Assembly: GCA_934565795.1 (NCBI GenBank)
Contig: CAKTIM010000024.1
Span: forward strand, 1 to 30,827
Length of the DNA: 30,827 bases
Direction of reading: 5' to 3'
Origin: an uncultured Oscillospiraceae bacterium
GTDB taxonomy: Bacteria > Bacillota > Clostridia > Oscillospirales > Oscillospiraceae
The position numbers and the translations under genes are program-made. Positions 21,091 through 28,571 of this stretch are shown here, one piece after another; position 1 is the first letter of the stretch; every line of letters begins with the position of its first letter. Under the pieces are notes generated by a model that was not told the DNA's origin, made no database searches, and was given only the letters and a program-made list of their open reading frames with translations.

Positions 21091-23196
21091 GTTCATATAA
21101 AACATCCCCATCAGATCGCGCTGGGCGTAGTAATTGGGGAGTTGGCGCCAGCCGCCGGTAGTGGGGTGTGCCAGATTGAACTCCAACCGGGTGTTAGGAA
21201 GCGCTTCGGTGAGAACCTGCTTGGCATTGGAGGCACCACGGCCATAGGTGCCATCCACATTGGCCCACCAGATGTTTTTCAGCCAGGGCATTTTGGTCAG
21301 CGGCTCCGGGTCGGCATCGTACACCCGGCCGAGGTTTAGATCCTCCAGTGCGGTGCAGCCCTGCAGGGGGGTAAGATCCGTTACCTGAATGGTGAACATT
21401 TCCAGATACACCAAATTTTTACAGGAGGACAGCGGCGTGATGTCTGTGATGCCCGTTTCGCCGATAATGAGATATTTCAGCTCCGGCATATAGCGCACCC
21501 ATTCGCAGTTGGACACATACCACATGTGGCCGATGTCTACGCACTGGATGTCGTGACAGTAGCGCAGAGCCTTCATATCCTCGTCAGTCACATCCATATA
21601 TTCGCCGCCGTTCAGCTGCCAGGGGAAGAAGTACAGGGAATCCGTGGGGAAGTCATAGCCGTGGATAACCACCGTCCACACGAATTTGATGTTCTCGTGC
21701 CGCTGGTTCAGCGCCTCCATGGTTTCGTCGTCTATGCCGCAGTGGGACATGTCCACCCGTTGAAGCAGCGGGAAGCAGGGAAGCATTTCCTCCAATGCAT
21801 CCAGAGATGTGATCTCCCGATTGGATAGATCCATGTCCGTGATGTCCGTACGGAACCGCTCGCCTGCGACCTCTGCCTCCCAAAGGAAATGGCAGTTGGG
21901 ATATCGCTGTACAAGCTCCATCATCTCTTGGTCGGACAGGTTTGTCCCAAGCAGGTTTGCGGTTTGCAGGTTGGGGAGCTGGTCAAGGGTCACCCCCAGA
22001 TCTTCAAGAGAAACACGTTTCCCAGACAGATCTATGGATGTGAGTGCGGAGGAATCGGCCTGATCCGGCTGTGAAAGCGCCTGACCGTTGACGTGAACTG
22101 AGAATGTGGAGGCCAGTACGGCGCAGGAACCCACGGAGCAGAGAACCAGCAATACGGTGATGGCCCCCTTGCGGAGCCCACGAGGAGCGAAACGCCGCTT
22201 CGCGGGTGCATCTCCAGGGACATCCAAGGCCCTGGGGGCTGATGCGACCATCACCGCACCGGCCAGGTCGACCGCTGCCAGCGCGCCGCTCATGATGCTG
22301 TAAGCCATTACGGCCTGGCTCCTGTGGCGCTGCACGTAGTATTCCATATATCCGGCAACGCCCAGTCCGGCGATGACCAAAGCGCACAGCAGCAGGGGCC
22401 AAATACGGGACTTTTGTGGCCTGCGCATCAAACGGATGGCAGAGCAGGCAATCACGACAACCATCCCAATGGCGCTGAATACCTGCACAACGCTGACAAA
22501 GCCGTTGCTGCGGAAAGCAAGAGAATCATACCGGGTGCTGTCCAGCACCGCCTGCGTGGAGCTGTAAAACAGCACGAACAGCTCAAACACCCTGCCGGGA
22601 CGAAGCTTTTTCCTGCGGGTAAAGGCGAGATAAACGGTCAGCAGAAGAATAAAAAGTACCCCGGCGCAGATCGCCTGAACCAGGAAGGTGGCGAACCGAT
22701 ACTCCACCGCGCCGGAGACCGCGTTGGTCACTGGATAGATCCAGGGCAGTCCCTGTGTTGATGATGCCAGCGGCCCACGGTCGGCACTGGAATAGAAATA
22801 GGCCAGCCGCCCGACGGCGATCCCCGCACAGCCTGCAATGCTCATGCAGTCCAGCTCTGAAGCAAGGCACAGGGGTTCCCGACGATGGTACCCTATCAAT
22901 GCTGCCACCGTGCACCCGAAAAACACGCCCAGCAGCGCAAAGCCCCCGGAAAAACGGGTCAGTGCATCCCAAATACCGCCGTACTCCCCAAACCTGCAAT
23001 ACCAGTGAACCAGCCGCGCACCCACAAGCCCCAGAATTACAGCCAAGGCTACGGAGACGGCAGCGCTGACACTGCGGTGTGGCTCCATCAGGTATAGGCC
23101 GAGGAAAATAAGAATCGCAGTGGCTGCGCCTGCGGCCAGAAGAAGCGGGCGCCAGTAGACCACATGATTTCCAAAAATGACCGCAATTTTCTCCAT
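21088..23196 (-). CDS. Lgt-like membrane domain fused to leucine-rich repeats
   Basis: A 702-residue protein. Residues 1-255 resemble prolipoprotein diacylglyceryl transferase: GARLVHWY (59-66), RFSGGFALLG (81-90), GIAVGR (125-130) and GRVFELFVLFYSSTQAVLDS (201-220). Key Lgt residues look altered: the HGG histidine is leucine-glycine, and the Asn and Glu after the conserved arginine are missing, so diacylglyceryl transfer is doubtful. Further helices near 268-285, 300-318 and 345-363 lead to an external domain (385-690) of irregular leucine-rich repeats (LTSIDLSGKRVSLEDL, LKYLIIGETGITDITPL). It starts 3 bases after the NAGPA gene. Its function is unknown; surface anchoring or sensing is possible. 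Confidence 0.75.
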   Translation of the reverse strand: MEKIAVIFGNHVVYWRPLLLAAGAATAILIFLGLYLMEPHRSVSAAVSVALAVILGLVGARLVHWYCRFGEYGGIWDALTRFSGGFALLGVFFGCTVAALIGYHRREPLCLASELDCMSIAGCAGIAVGRLAYFYSSADRGPLASSTQGLPWIYPVTNAVSGAVEYRFATFLVQAICAGVLFILLLTVYLAFTRRKKLRPGRVFELFVLFYSSTQAVLDSTRYDSLAFRSNGFVSVVQVFSAIGMVVVIACSAIRLMRRPQKSRIWPLLLCALVIAGLGVAGYMEYYVQRHRSQAVMAYSIMSGALAAVDLAGAVMVASAPRALDVPGDAPAKRRFAPRGLRKGAITVLLVLCSVGSCAVLASTFSVHVNGQALSQPDQADSSALTSIDLSGKRVSLEDLGVTLDQLPNLQTANLLGTNLSDQEMMELVQRYPNCHFLWEAEVAGERFRTDITDMDLSNREITSLDALEEMLPCFPLLQRVDMSHCGIDDETMEALNQRHENIKFVWTVVIHGYDFPTDSLYFFPWQLNGGEYMDVTDEDMKALRYCHDIQCVDIGHMWYVSNCEWVRYMPELKYLIIGETGITDITPLSSCKNLVYLEMFTIQVTDLTPLQGCTALEDLNLGRVYDADPEPLTKMPWLKNIWWANVDGTYGRGASNAKQVLTEALPNTRLEFNLAHPTTGGWRQLPNYYAQRDLMGMFYMN

Positions 23197-23199
23197 AAA

Positions 23200-24312
23200 T
23201 TACTCTTCCACCTCCGGCAGCGCTGTTGCAAAGTAGATAATATCGCTGATATTTCGCTGGTCGCCGTAGTCAACGCTGTTGATCAGCGTGTTGTCCATCA
23301 CAATGGTGGCAGTCTGACCGCCGTCCAGAGAATAAGCCTTGGGAATCCCCAGCTCCTGAAGCCGGGTGGCGAACTGCCGCAGTGTGGGCATATTGACGGC
23401 CCACGGTTCCATGTTTACAGATACGGTGACGTAATGCCGCGTTCCCAGCTGCCCCAGCGCCGCGCGGCTGAGGTATTTGCTGATCTCGCCGACGATGTAG
23501 GCAATGGGGACGCACTCCTGACCATCCTGAATCAGAATTGGGCCGAAAGCAAGGCTGAAGCGGATGTGATGCTCCTTTACATACTGCTCCACCTCTTCCT
23601 GGGTGACCAGTTCACCCCGGGGGACGAACAGTAGGTCACCTTCCTCGTCGATAAAGCAGGTATCCAGGATTTTGTCCTCGTCCAGCCGGTAAATAATGCC
23701 ATTGTTGACGCAGATTCCGTAGGGACGGTAGGCATAATAGTCCGCGCTGGAGGCGGCAACGGCGTTGACGCTGGTCGCCATTTCTGTGGCAGTGCACAGT
23801 GCAGCGGAGCCGTAAGCGCCGCCGGAGAAAAACCGGCGGAACTGGGAGGCATGGGCGACCTTTACCTCGGAAAAGGTGTAAACGCCGCCGTCAATCACCT
23901 GCTTCCAGTTGAGAACCAGGATCGTCTCATCCAGGTAATAATGGACGGTGGTTCCCTCCTTGAGCTCTGTATCCGGGGTGAGCAGGGTAGCATCTCCCTC
24001 CAGCAGCTCCTCCGCCGACTGAAGGACAGAGGCCAGCTCCTCCGGGTTATCTGTTTCCCCATAGCATTCCCGGCGGGGCTTGGGCGCGATCAGATCCGCG
24101 TCATTCAGGCGGTATTCCTTGGGAACCGACACCACGCCCTCCAGAATATCGCTGACGGCATTGGAGATGTATTGATCGAATTTGTCGCCCAGCTCCAGCT
24201 GTGAACCGGCAGCGGAGGCCTGAAGCGGCAGCGTGCAGGAGCAGGCAATTATGGCGGCGGTCAGGGCGCTCAAGGCGCGGCGAATAATGATATTTCTTTC
24301 TTTCATACTCAT
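23200..24312 (-). CDS. Exported phosphodiester glycosidase-like protein (NAGPA domain)
   Basis: A 370-residue protein with an N-terminal signal peptide (MKERNIIIRRALSALTAAII, cleavage after ASA). The C-terminal 130 residues match the NAGPA/phosphodiester glycosidase fold (PF09992 type), with the hallmark YSLDGGQTATIVMDN near 330-345 and NSVDYGDQRNISDIIYFA at the end. Relatives act on sugar-1-phosphodiester links, for example in wall teichoic acids or exopolysaccharide. ATG 24312 lies behind AGAGGTG; ATG 24306 also fits. Middle gene of a three-gene envelope cassette, 9 bases after the frameshifted first gene and 3 before the Lgt-like gene. Confidence 0.82.
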   Translation of the reverse strand: MSMKERNIIIRRALSALTAAIIACSCTLPLQASAAGSQLELGDKFDQYISNAVSDILEGVVSVPKEYRLNDADLIAPKPRRECYGETDNPEELASVLQSAEELLEGDATLLTPDTELKEGTTVHYYLDETILVLNWKQVIDGGVYTFSEVKVAHASQFRRFFSGGAYGSAALCTATEMATSVNAVAASSADYYAYRPYGICVNNGIIYRLDEDKILDTCFIDEEGDLLFVPRGELVTQEEVEQYVKEHHIRFSLAFGPILIQDGQECVPIAYIVGEISKYLSRAALGQLGTRHYVTVSVNMEPWAVNMPTLRQFATRLQELGIPKAYSLDGGQTATIVMDNTLINSVDYGDQRNISDIIYFATALPEVEE

Positions 24313-24321
24313 GTGCACCTC

Positions 24322-24950
24322 TTATGTAGTGATGCCGCCGATGATGTTCAGCAGCGTGTCTGTGGGTTTTACCTGCCAATGGCCGTTTTCATAGACGAGC
24401 TGAAGCGTCAGATCTGTCCGCACCGCCGCGCGCGTCTGGGTCAGGGCCTGCTGCGCGGCCTCCAGCAGCGTTTGCTGGATGATCTTGTCCGTAAATTCTC
24501 CTATATATCGCTATTGGAATCCGCTGCTTCCACATAGCTCGTGAGCAGCTGGGGCCAGAGGAGCTTTGTGTCGGCCAGAACAGCCGCCAGATCCAGCGAT
24601 TCAAATTGAACGTCCTGTGCCAGGCCGGTTTCGGTAACGTATAGGCTGCCAATCTTTTGAAAAGCGCAGCTGTCTTGGTAGGCCTCCCATAGCAGCTGCT
24701 CCACCGCACTCTGGGAGGCTTTATCCAGCCCCAGGTCAGGTGCTCCCGCCAGCTGAGAAGATGCCGCAGTATAATCGCCCTCGCAAATGGCCTCCATCAG
24801 GTTTTGCGTGCACAGGGCTGCTTCCTCCGGCACCTGCCAAAGCAAGGGCATACGATTCAGCGAAAGCAGTGCAAGGGCAATGGACACAGCGCCGACTGCA
24901 CAGCCCAGCAGGAGAAACAGCATGGGAAGAAAATGTTTTGCCTTTTTCAT
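24322..24950 (-). pseudogene. Exported/membrane-anchored protein interrupted by a 2-nt frameshift
   Basis: From ATG 24950 the frame gives 149 residues with an N-terminal membrane anchor (KHFLPMLFLLLGCAVGAVSI) and stops at a TAG within an ATATATA tract (24501-24508). The next 180 bases continue in another frame as GEFTDKIIQQTLLEAAQQAL...ENGHWQVKPTDTLLN to a stop at 24322. Removing one TA restores a single protein of about 208 residues. The restored C-terminal ENGHWQVK is typical of small exported alpha+beta domains. The family is not recognised. It is the first gene of the NAGPA and Lgt-like/LRR cassette, with a promoter at 24993-25021. It may be inactive, switchable or a sequencing artefact. 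Confidence 0.7.
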
Positions 24951-24992
24951 GAATTACCCCCCAAACGGGAAAATGACAGAATACTCACAGAA

Positions 24993-25021
24993 AGAATAAC
25001 ACATTTTCCCTTTTTAATCAA
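24993..25021 (-). promoter_or_regulatory. Promoter of the envelope cassette
   Basis: On the minus strand TTGATT (25021-25016), a 17-bp spacer and TATTCT (24998-24993), 42 bases before the ATG at 24950. Confidence 0.65.
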
Positions 25022-25033
25022 TAGCTGCCATAT

Positions 25034-25069
25034 AAAAAGGGCTGCCCCGGAAGAATACGGGTCAGCCCC
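25034..25069 (-). terminator. Terminator of psuK-psuG
   Basis: Minus-strand stem GGGGCTGACCC (from 25069) pairs with GGGGCAGCCC (25048-25039), followed by TTTTTATA. It lies downstream of psuG and the short repeat element, and just upstream of the next promoter. Confidence 0.85.
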
Positions 25070-25093
25070 AAAAGGATGGAAACGGGCGATGTT

Positions 25094-25155
25094 AGGGAAG
25101 CTCTGATTGAATCGGCAAGAGCTGAGCCGCAGACGATTTATTCAGAGGTTCCTCA
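25094..25155 (-). mobile_element. Small inverted-repeat element, short form, at the psuG stop codon
   Basis: AGGGAAGCTCTGATTGAATC (from 25094) and ATTTATTCAGAGGTTCCTCA (to 25155) are the same ends as the long element at 20869-21090, here only ~60 bp and able to form one hairpin. On the minus strand the terminal TGA is the psuG stop codon. The element could be a deleted relative of the long form. Confidence 0.7.
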
Positions 25156-26073
25156 GAGTTTGCTGTATTCCACAGCGGTCTTGGCGGTCAGGCGGGCGTT
25201 GTTGTAGACCAGCTGGATGTTGGAGGCCAGGCTGTCGCCGCCGGTCAGCTCGGCTACCCGGGCCAGCAGGAAGGGGGTGGTCTCCTTGCCCTTGATGCCC
25301 TGGGCCTTGCTCTCGGCAATGGCCTGGTCGATGGCGGCATCGATCACGTCCTTGGGCATGGAGTATTCCTCGGGGATGGGGTTGGTCACCAGCATGCCGC
25401 CGCCGAGAGCCATATCGTTCTGCGCCTTGAAAGCGGAGGCCAGCTCGGCGGGGGAATCCATGCGGTAATCCACATTAAAGCCGGACTTGCGGGTATAGAA
25501 GGCGGGCAGCTCGCTGGTCTGGTAGCCCAGCACGGGCACACCCTTGGTCTCCAGGTATTCCAGGGTCAGGCCCAGATCCAGGATGGACTTGGCGCCTGCG
25601 CACACCACCATCACGGGGGTGCGGGCCAGCTCCTCCAGGTCGGCGGAGATGTCCATGGTGGTTTCTGCGCCGCGATGCACGCCGCCGATGCCGCCGGTGG
25701 CGAAGAAGCGGATACCGGCCATGTGGGCGATAATCATGGTGGTGGTCACGGTGGTGGCGCCGTCTTCACCCTGGGCGCACAGCACGGCCAGGTCGCGGCG
25801 GGAGGCCTTGTGAATGGCGCGGCCCTTTTTGCCGAAGTATTCAATCTCTTCCTTGGTCAGACCGGCCTTCAGGCGGCCGCCAATGATGGCAATGGTGGCG
25901 GGCACCGCGCCGTTCTCGCGGATGATCTTCTCCACATTCAGGGCCGTCTCCACGTTCTGGGGATAGGGCATGCCATGGGAGATAATGGTGGATTCCAGCG
26001 CCACAACGGGCTTCCCGGCGGCGATGGCAGCAGCAACCTCGGGATTGACGTCCAGATACTGATTCATGTTCAT
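25153..26073 (-). CDS. psuG: Pseudouridine-5'-phosphate glycosidase
   Basis: A 306-residue enzyme that splits pseudouridine 5'-phosphate into uracil and ribose 5-phosphate (in vivo, the degradative direction). ALESTIISHGMPYPQN near 25-40, TTMIIAHMAGIRFFATGGIGGVHRG in the middle and VCAGAKSILD are the conserved PsuG segments; the lysine of the last is the family's candidate covalent residue. ATG 26073 follows AAAGGA at normal spacing, preferred over TTG 26082, which is too close to it. It follows psuK by 45 bases. Its stop codon is contributed by the repeat element. Confidence 0.95.
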   Translation of the reverse strand: MNMNQYLDVNPEVAAAIAAGKPVVALESTIISHGMPYPQNVETALNVEKIIRENGAVPATIAIIGGRLKAGLTKEEIEYFGKKGRAIHKASRRDLAVLCAQGEDGATTVTTTMIIAHMAGIRFFATGGIGGVHRGAETTMDISADLEELARTPVMVVCAGAKSILDLGLTLEYLETKGVPVLGYQTSELPAFYTRKSGFNVDYRMDSPAELASAFKAQNDMALGGGMLVTNPIPEEYSMPKDVIDAAIDQAIAESKAQGIKGKETTPFLLARVAELTGGDSLASNIQLVYNNARLTAKTAVEYSKL

Positions 26074-26118
26074 ATGCTTCAATTCCTTTCCAAGTAGATA
26101 TTGAATGGATGGGTATTG

Positions 26119-27201
26119 TTACGCCCGCTGCATCCGGCCTTGCACGGCGGAGGCAGACAGGGCGGGGTTGATGGTTTGGCTGGATTCCATGGCGATGGAG
26201 CCTGCGGCAAGACCGGCCAAGGCCGTCTGCTCCAGATCCATCCCCTCCAGATAGGCCCACACCAGGGCGGCCATGAAGGCGTCGCCGCAGCCGGTGGTGT
26301 TTACCATGCTGCCGGGAAGATTGGGCAGCACCAGCCGCTGCTGGCCCATGGCGGCGTATACGCCGTCCGCCCCCAGGGAGATGAACAGCCGGTGCAGCCC
26401 CTTGTCCAGCAGCACGTCGGCGGCCCTGTCCAGGTCGGCGCGGGTATGGATAGCCACGCCGGACAGCAGCTCCGCCTCCAGCCGGTTGGGCTTGAGGGTA
26501 TGCACCTTGCCGAGAATGGGAAGGAGCTTCTTTGCCTTGACGGTGGACACTGGGTCGACGAACAGCGGCACGGTGCAGTTGTCTGCCAGATATTGCAGGC
26601 TCTCCTCCGGCAGGTTGGTGTCTGCCACCACCACCTGGGCATTTTGCAGCAGGGGCAGTTGGGCCGCCAGATAAGCGGGGGTGATCTTTTTGCAGATCTC
26701 CATGTCCGAGACGGCCAGGGCCATTTCACCCTTTTCATCCGTCAGGTACAGATAGGTGGAGGTGGTGCCGCCGAGAACCCGCAGGGCGTGGCTCAGGTCG
26801 ATGCCCAGCTCCGAGCAGGAGGCAGCCACCCGCTCGCCGTTCACATCGTCGGCATAGGCGCTGAGCAGATGCACGTCGGTACCCAGCAGGGCCAGATTGT
26901 GGGCAATGTTGCGCCCCACGCCGCCCAGACTGATGGACACGGTGCCGGGATTGGAGTCCGCCGCCACCAGCGGGGCAAAGGAGCGCCCGCCGATATCCAC
27001 ATTCACACCACCGGCCACCACCGCGTAGCTTCCGCTGCGCAGCACATAGCCCCGCCCGGCGATGCAGCCCTTTTTGGTCAGGTTGGAGATGTGAACCGCC
27101 ACGCTGGAGCGGGTGATCCCCAGCTTTTTAGCGATATCCTGTTGGGAAATCAGCGGATCGGATTCGATCAGCTGCAATATCTGCCGCTCCCGCTGTGTCA
27201 T
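26119..27201 (-). CDS. psuK: Pseudouridine kinase (PfkB family) with N-terminal HTH domain
   Basis: A 360-residue protein. Residues 1-58 form a winged HTH (TQRERQILQLIESDPLISQQ, DIAKKLGITRSSVAVHISNL). The PfkB kinase domain follows from about 60, with SISLGGVGRNIAHNLALLG and the C-terminal catalytic motif NTTGCGDAF, Asp as base. It phosphorylates pseudouridine for PsuG. The HTH suggests the kinase also binds DNA and may regulate its own operon; a short palindrome lies between promoter and gene. AGGAG precedes ATG 27201; the longer upstream frame crosses the promoter. Confidence 0.92.
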   Translation of the reverse strand: MTQRERQILQLIESDPLISQQDIAKKLGITRSSVAVHISNLTKKGCIAGRGYVLRSGSYAVVAGGVNVDIGGRSFAPLVAADSNPGTVSISLGGVGRNIAHNLALLGTDVHLLSAYADDVNGERVAASCSELGIDLSHALRVLGGTTSTYLYLTDEKGEMALAVSDMEICKKITPAYLAAQLPLLQNAQVVVADTNLPEESLQYLADNCTVPLFVDPVSTVKAKKLLPILGKVHTLKPNRLEAELLSGVAIHTRADLDRAADVLLDKGLHRLFISLGADGVYAAMGQQRLVLPNLPGSMVNTTGCGDAFMAALVWAYLEGMDLEQTALAGLAAGSIAMESSQTINPALSASAVQGRMQRA

Positions 27202-27232
27202 AGTCGATCTCCTAAATATTTGTAGTGTTTCT

Positions 27233-27244
27233 AAGCACATGCTT
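27233..27244 (-). promoter_or_regulatory. Short palindrome at the psuK transcription start
   Basis: AAGCACATGCTT is a 5-2-5 inverted repeat immediately downstream of the -10 box. It is a candidate operator, possibly for the HTH domain of PsuK itself; this is inferred from position. Confidence 0.45.
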
Positions 27245-27272
27245 ATTATATCGCAGATTTCAAAATTGTCAA
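27245..27272 (-). promoter_or_regulatory. Promoter of psuK-psuG
   Basis: On the minus strand a perfect TTGACA (27272-27267), 16-bp spacer and a perfect TATAAT (27250-27245). Confidence 0.92.
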
Positions 27273-27283
27273 CAGCCCCCGAC

Positions 27284-27312
27284 AAAAAATTTCCGCCCCG
27301 AAGGACGGAAAT
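27284..27312 (-). terminator. Terminator upstream of psuK
   Basis: Minus-strand stem ATTTCCGTCC/GGGCGGAAAT with a TTCG loop, followed by TTTTT. It would stop transcription arriving from the small gene at 27788-28168 before the psuK promoter. Confidence 0.92.
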
Positions 27313-27314
27313 CA

Positions 27315-27780
27315 GAAAAAGCGCCCCTGAAAGGCTGGTATGATTGCCGCTGGCAATCATTGCTATCTTGATTCGTTGCACGGCGCACCCCCCAAAAAGG
27401 GGGCAGCGAGAAAAGCGCCCCTGAAAGGGGAGCTGGCAGCCCCAACGGGGCTGACTGAGGGGTTTCGCGGTAGGCACCTATCGCTTCATGAAATCCCGGG
27501 CGAATACGTAGAATGTTGGTCTTGGACTGTACGAGTTCGCCTAAGTCTTGGCAAAACGTAAGTATTCACCGCACCCCTCAGCCGCTGCGGCGGCAGCTCA
27601 GCTCTGCATTAAGCGGCTGTACGCCGTCGAGGACGGCTATACCCGCTAAACCTTTCAGGGGCGCTTGGGGCTTGGTCTGTGCGGATTCACCTTGGGGCAT
27701 TCCAAATGGTATTCTGCGTACCGCAAAAACCCCTCCGCCACGCTACGCGCGGCGTCCTCCCCTTTCAGGGGAGGTTTTTG
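27315..27780. repeat. Composite intergenic repeat, copy 2, with flanking partial modules
   Basis: About 470 bases without a gene. The core 27417-27661 repeats all three modules of copy 1 (9525-9781) in the same order, inverted relative to it: the GGGGAGCTGGCAGCC arm, the GGCGAAT...TTCGCC palindrome (27498-27541) and the GCTGTACGCCGTCGAGGACG module closing with CCTTTCAGGGG. A second GCGCCCCTGAAAGG start lies at about 27320, and a further partial module with CTCCGCCACGCTACGCG ends at 27780. No open frame here resembles a protein. Confidence 0.85.
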
Positions 27781-27787
27781 GGGTGCG

Positions 27788-28168
27788 TCAGTCCCATTCC
27801 AGCTGGTAGTCGCCGCTGGCGGAGGTGAAGCGGAGAGTCAGGCGGTAGGCCTTGCCCTTTTCCAGGGGAACGGTGGCGGTGGGGTAATCTTTGGACAGGG
27901 TGAAAAGCGCCGCGCCGTCCTTGCTTACCATGACCTCCATCCGGCCCTGCTGGATGTGGCCGCTGAGGCGGAAGCTGTAGCTGCGGCTCTCGCCCACCCG
28001 CAGGATACGGTGAATCCGCCCGGTGCACCAGGTAAAGGAGGCACCGAAGCAGCGGCTGCGCCAGCTGCCGTTACCGATAAAGGTCACGGCCCGCATCACC
28101 CGCACCGGCATCCACCCGGCCAGGTACAGCGCTGCCATCAAAAGAAGTCCTGCAATCACGTATTCCAT
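27788..28168 (-). CDS. Small membrane-anchored protein, function unknown
   Basis: A 126-residue protein with one N-terminal membrane helix (EYVIAGLLLMAALYLAGWMP) and a predicted all-beta external part of about 100 residues ending SASGDYQLEWD. I do not recognise the family. The start at 28168 is chosen for an AGGAGG six bases upstream; the ATG at 28174 directly abuts that site, and 28195 has none. It is divergent from the thrS leader and stands alone, followed by repeats and a terminator before psuK. Confidence 0.65.
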   Translation of the reverse strand: MEYVIAGLLLMAALYLAGWMPVRVMRAVTFIGNGSWRSRCFGASFTWCTGRIHRILRVGESRSYSFRLSGHIQQGRMEVMVSKDGAALFTLSKDYPTATVPLEKGKAYRLTLRFTSASGDYQLEWD

Positions 28169-28262
28169 AAGCATCCTCCTGCCGATTTTCTCCATTATCC
28201 CAGATGGACAGCGTTATGTCAAATAAATTTGCGAAAAAATTGATTCAAAGCTTTTGCGCCCC

Positions 28263-28291
28263 TTGACAAGTCCGCCGGAATGTGCTAAGTT
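28263..28291 (+). promoter_or_regulatory. Promoter of the thrS T-box leader
   Basis: Perfect TTGACA (28263-28268), a 17-bp spacer and TAAGTT (28286-28291). Confidence 0.7.
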
Positions 28292-28297
28292 TTGAGT

Positions 28298-28537
28298 TAC
28301 AAAAGGCTTTGATGAAGACAAGCCGCTTCGGTAAGATTCCCAGAGAGGGAGCCGTCCTGCTGCAAGGCTCCTGTACCCCTGCCGGAGGGTCACCACTTCG
28401 GAGCCGCAGGCCGGAAATGGCCTGCCGGGTGCGCCCGTTAAGGCGTCAATGAGTGGCGGCATGGTTGCCGCAACCAGGGTGGAACCGTGGAATGAATTGT
28501 CATCCCACCCCTGATTTCGTCAGGGGTGGGATTTTTT
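28298..28537 (+). promoter_or_regulatory. T-box riboswitch controlling thrS
   Basis: The leader carries the T-box sequence AGGGTGGAACCGTGG (28476-28490), one base from the usual AGGGTGGAACCGCGG. It is followed by a strong terminator: ATCCCACCCCTGA (28502-28514) pairs with 28520-28532, then TTTTTT. GGTGG of the T-box can instead pair with CCACC of the terminator to form the antiterminator. The AGAGAGGGAGCC...GGCTCC arm is the likely distal stem I. Uncharged tRNA-Thr should favour read-through. I could not assign the specifier codon with confidence. Confidence 0.92.
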
Positions 28538-28571
28538 GTCGTCACCCCAGATTATTAAGGAGGGTAAACCC

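Noticed and set aside
21088..23196. The housekeeping lgt gene
   Set aside because: The histidine and the asparagine/glutamate positions essential in Lgt are changed and a large LRR domain is attached; a normal lgt is expected elsewhere.
27315..27780. CRISPR array or tandem repeat
   Set aside because: Units are not regularly spaced and are modules of a dispersed repeat, each with its own palindrome.
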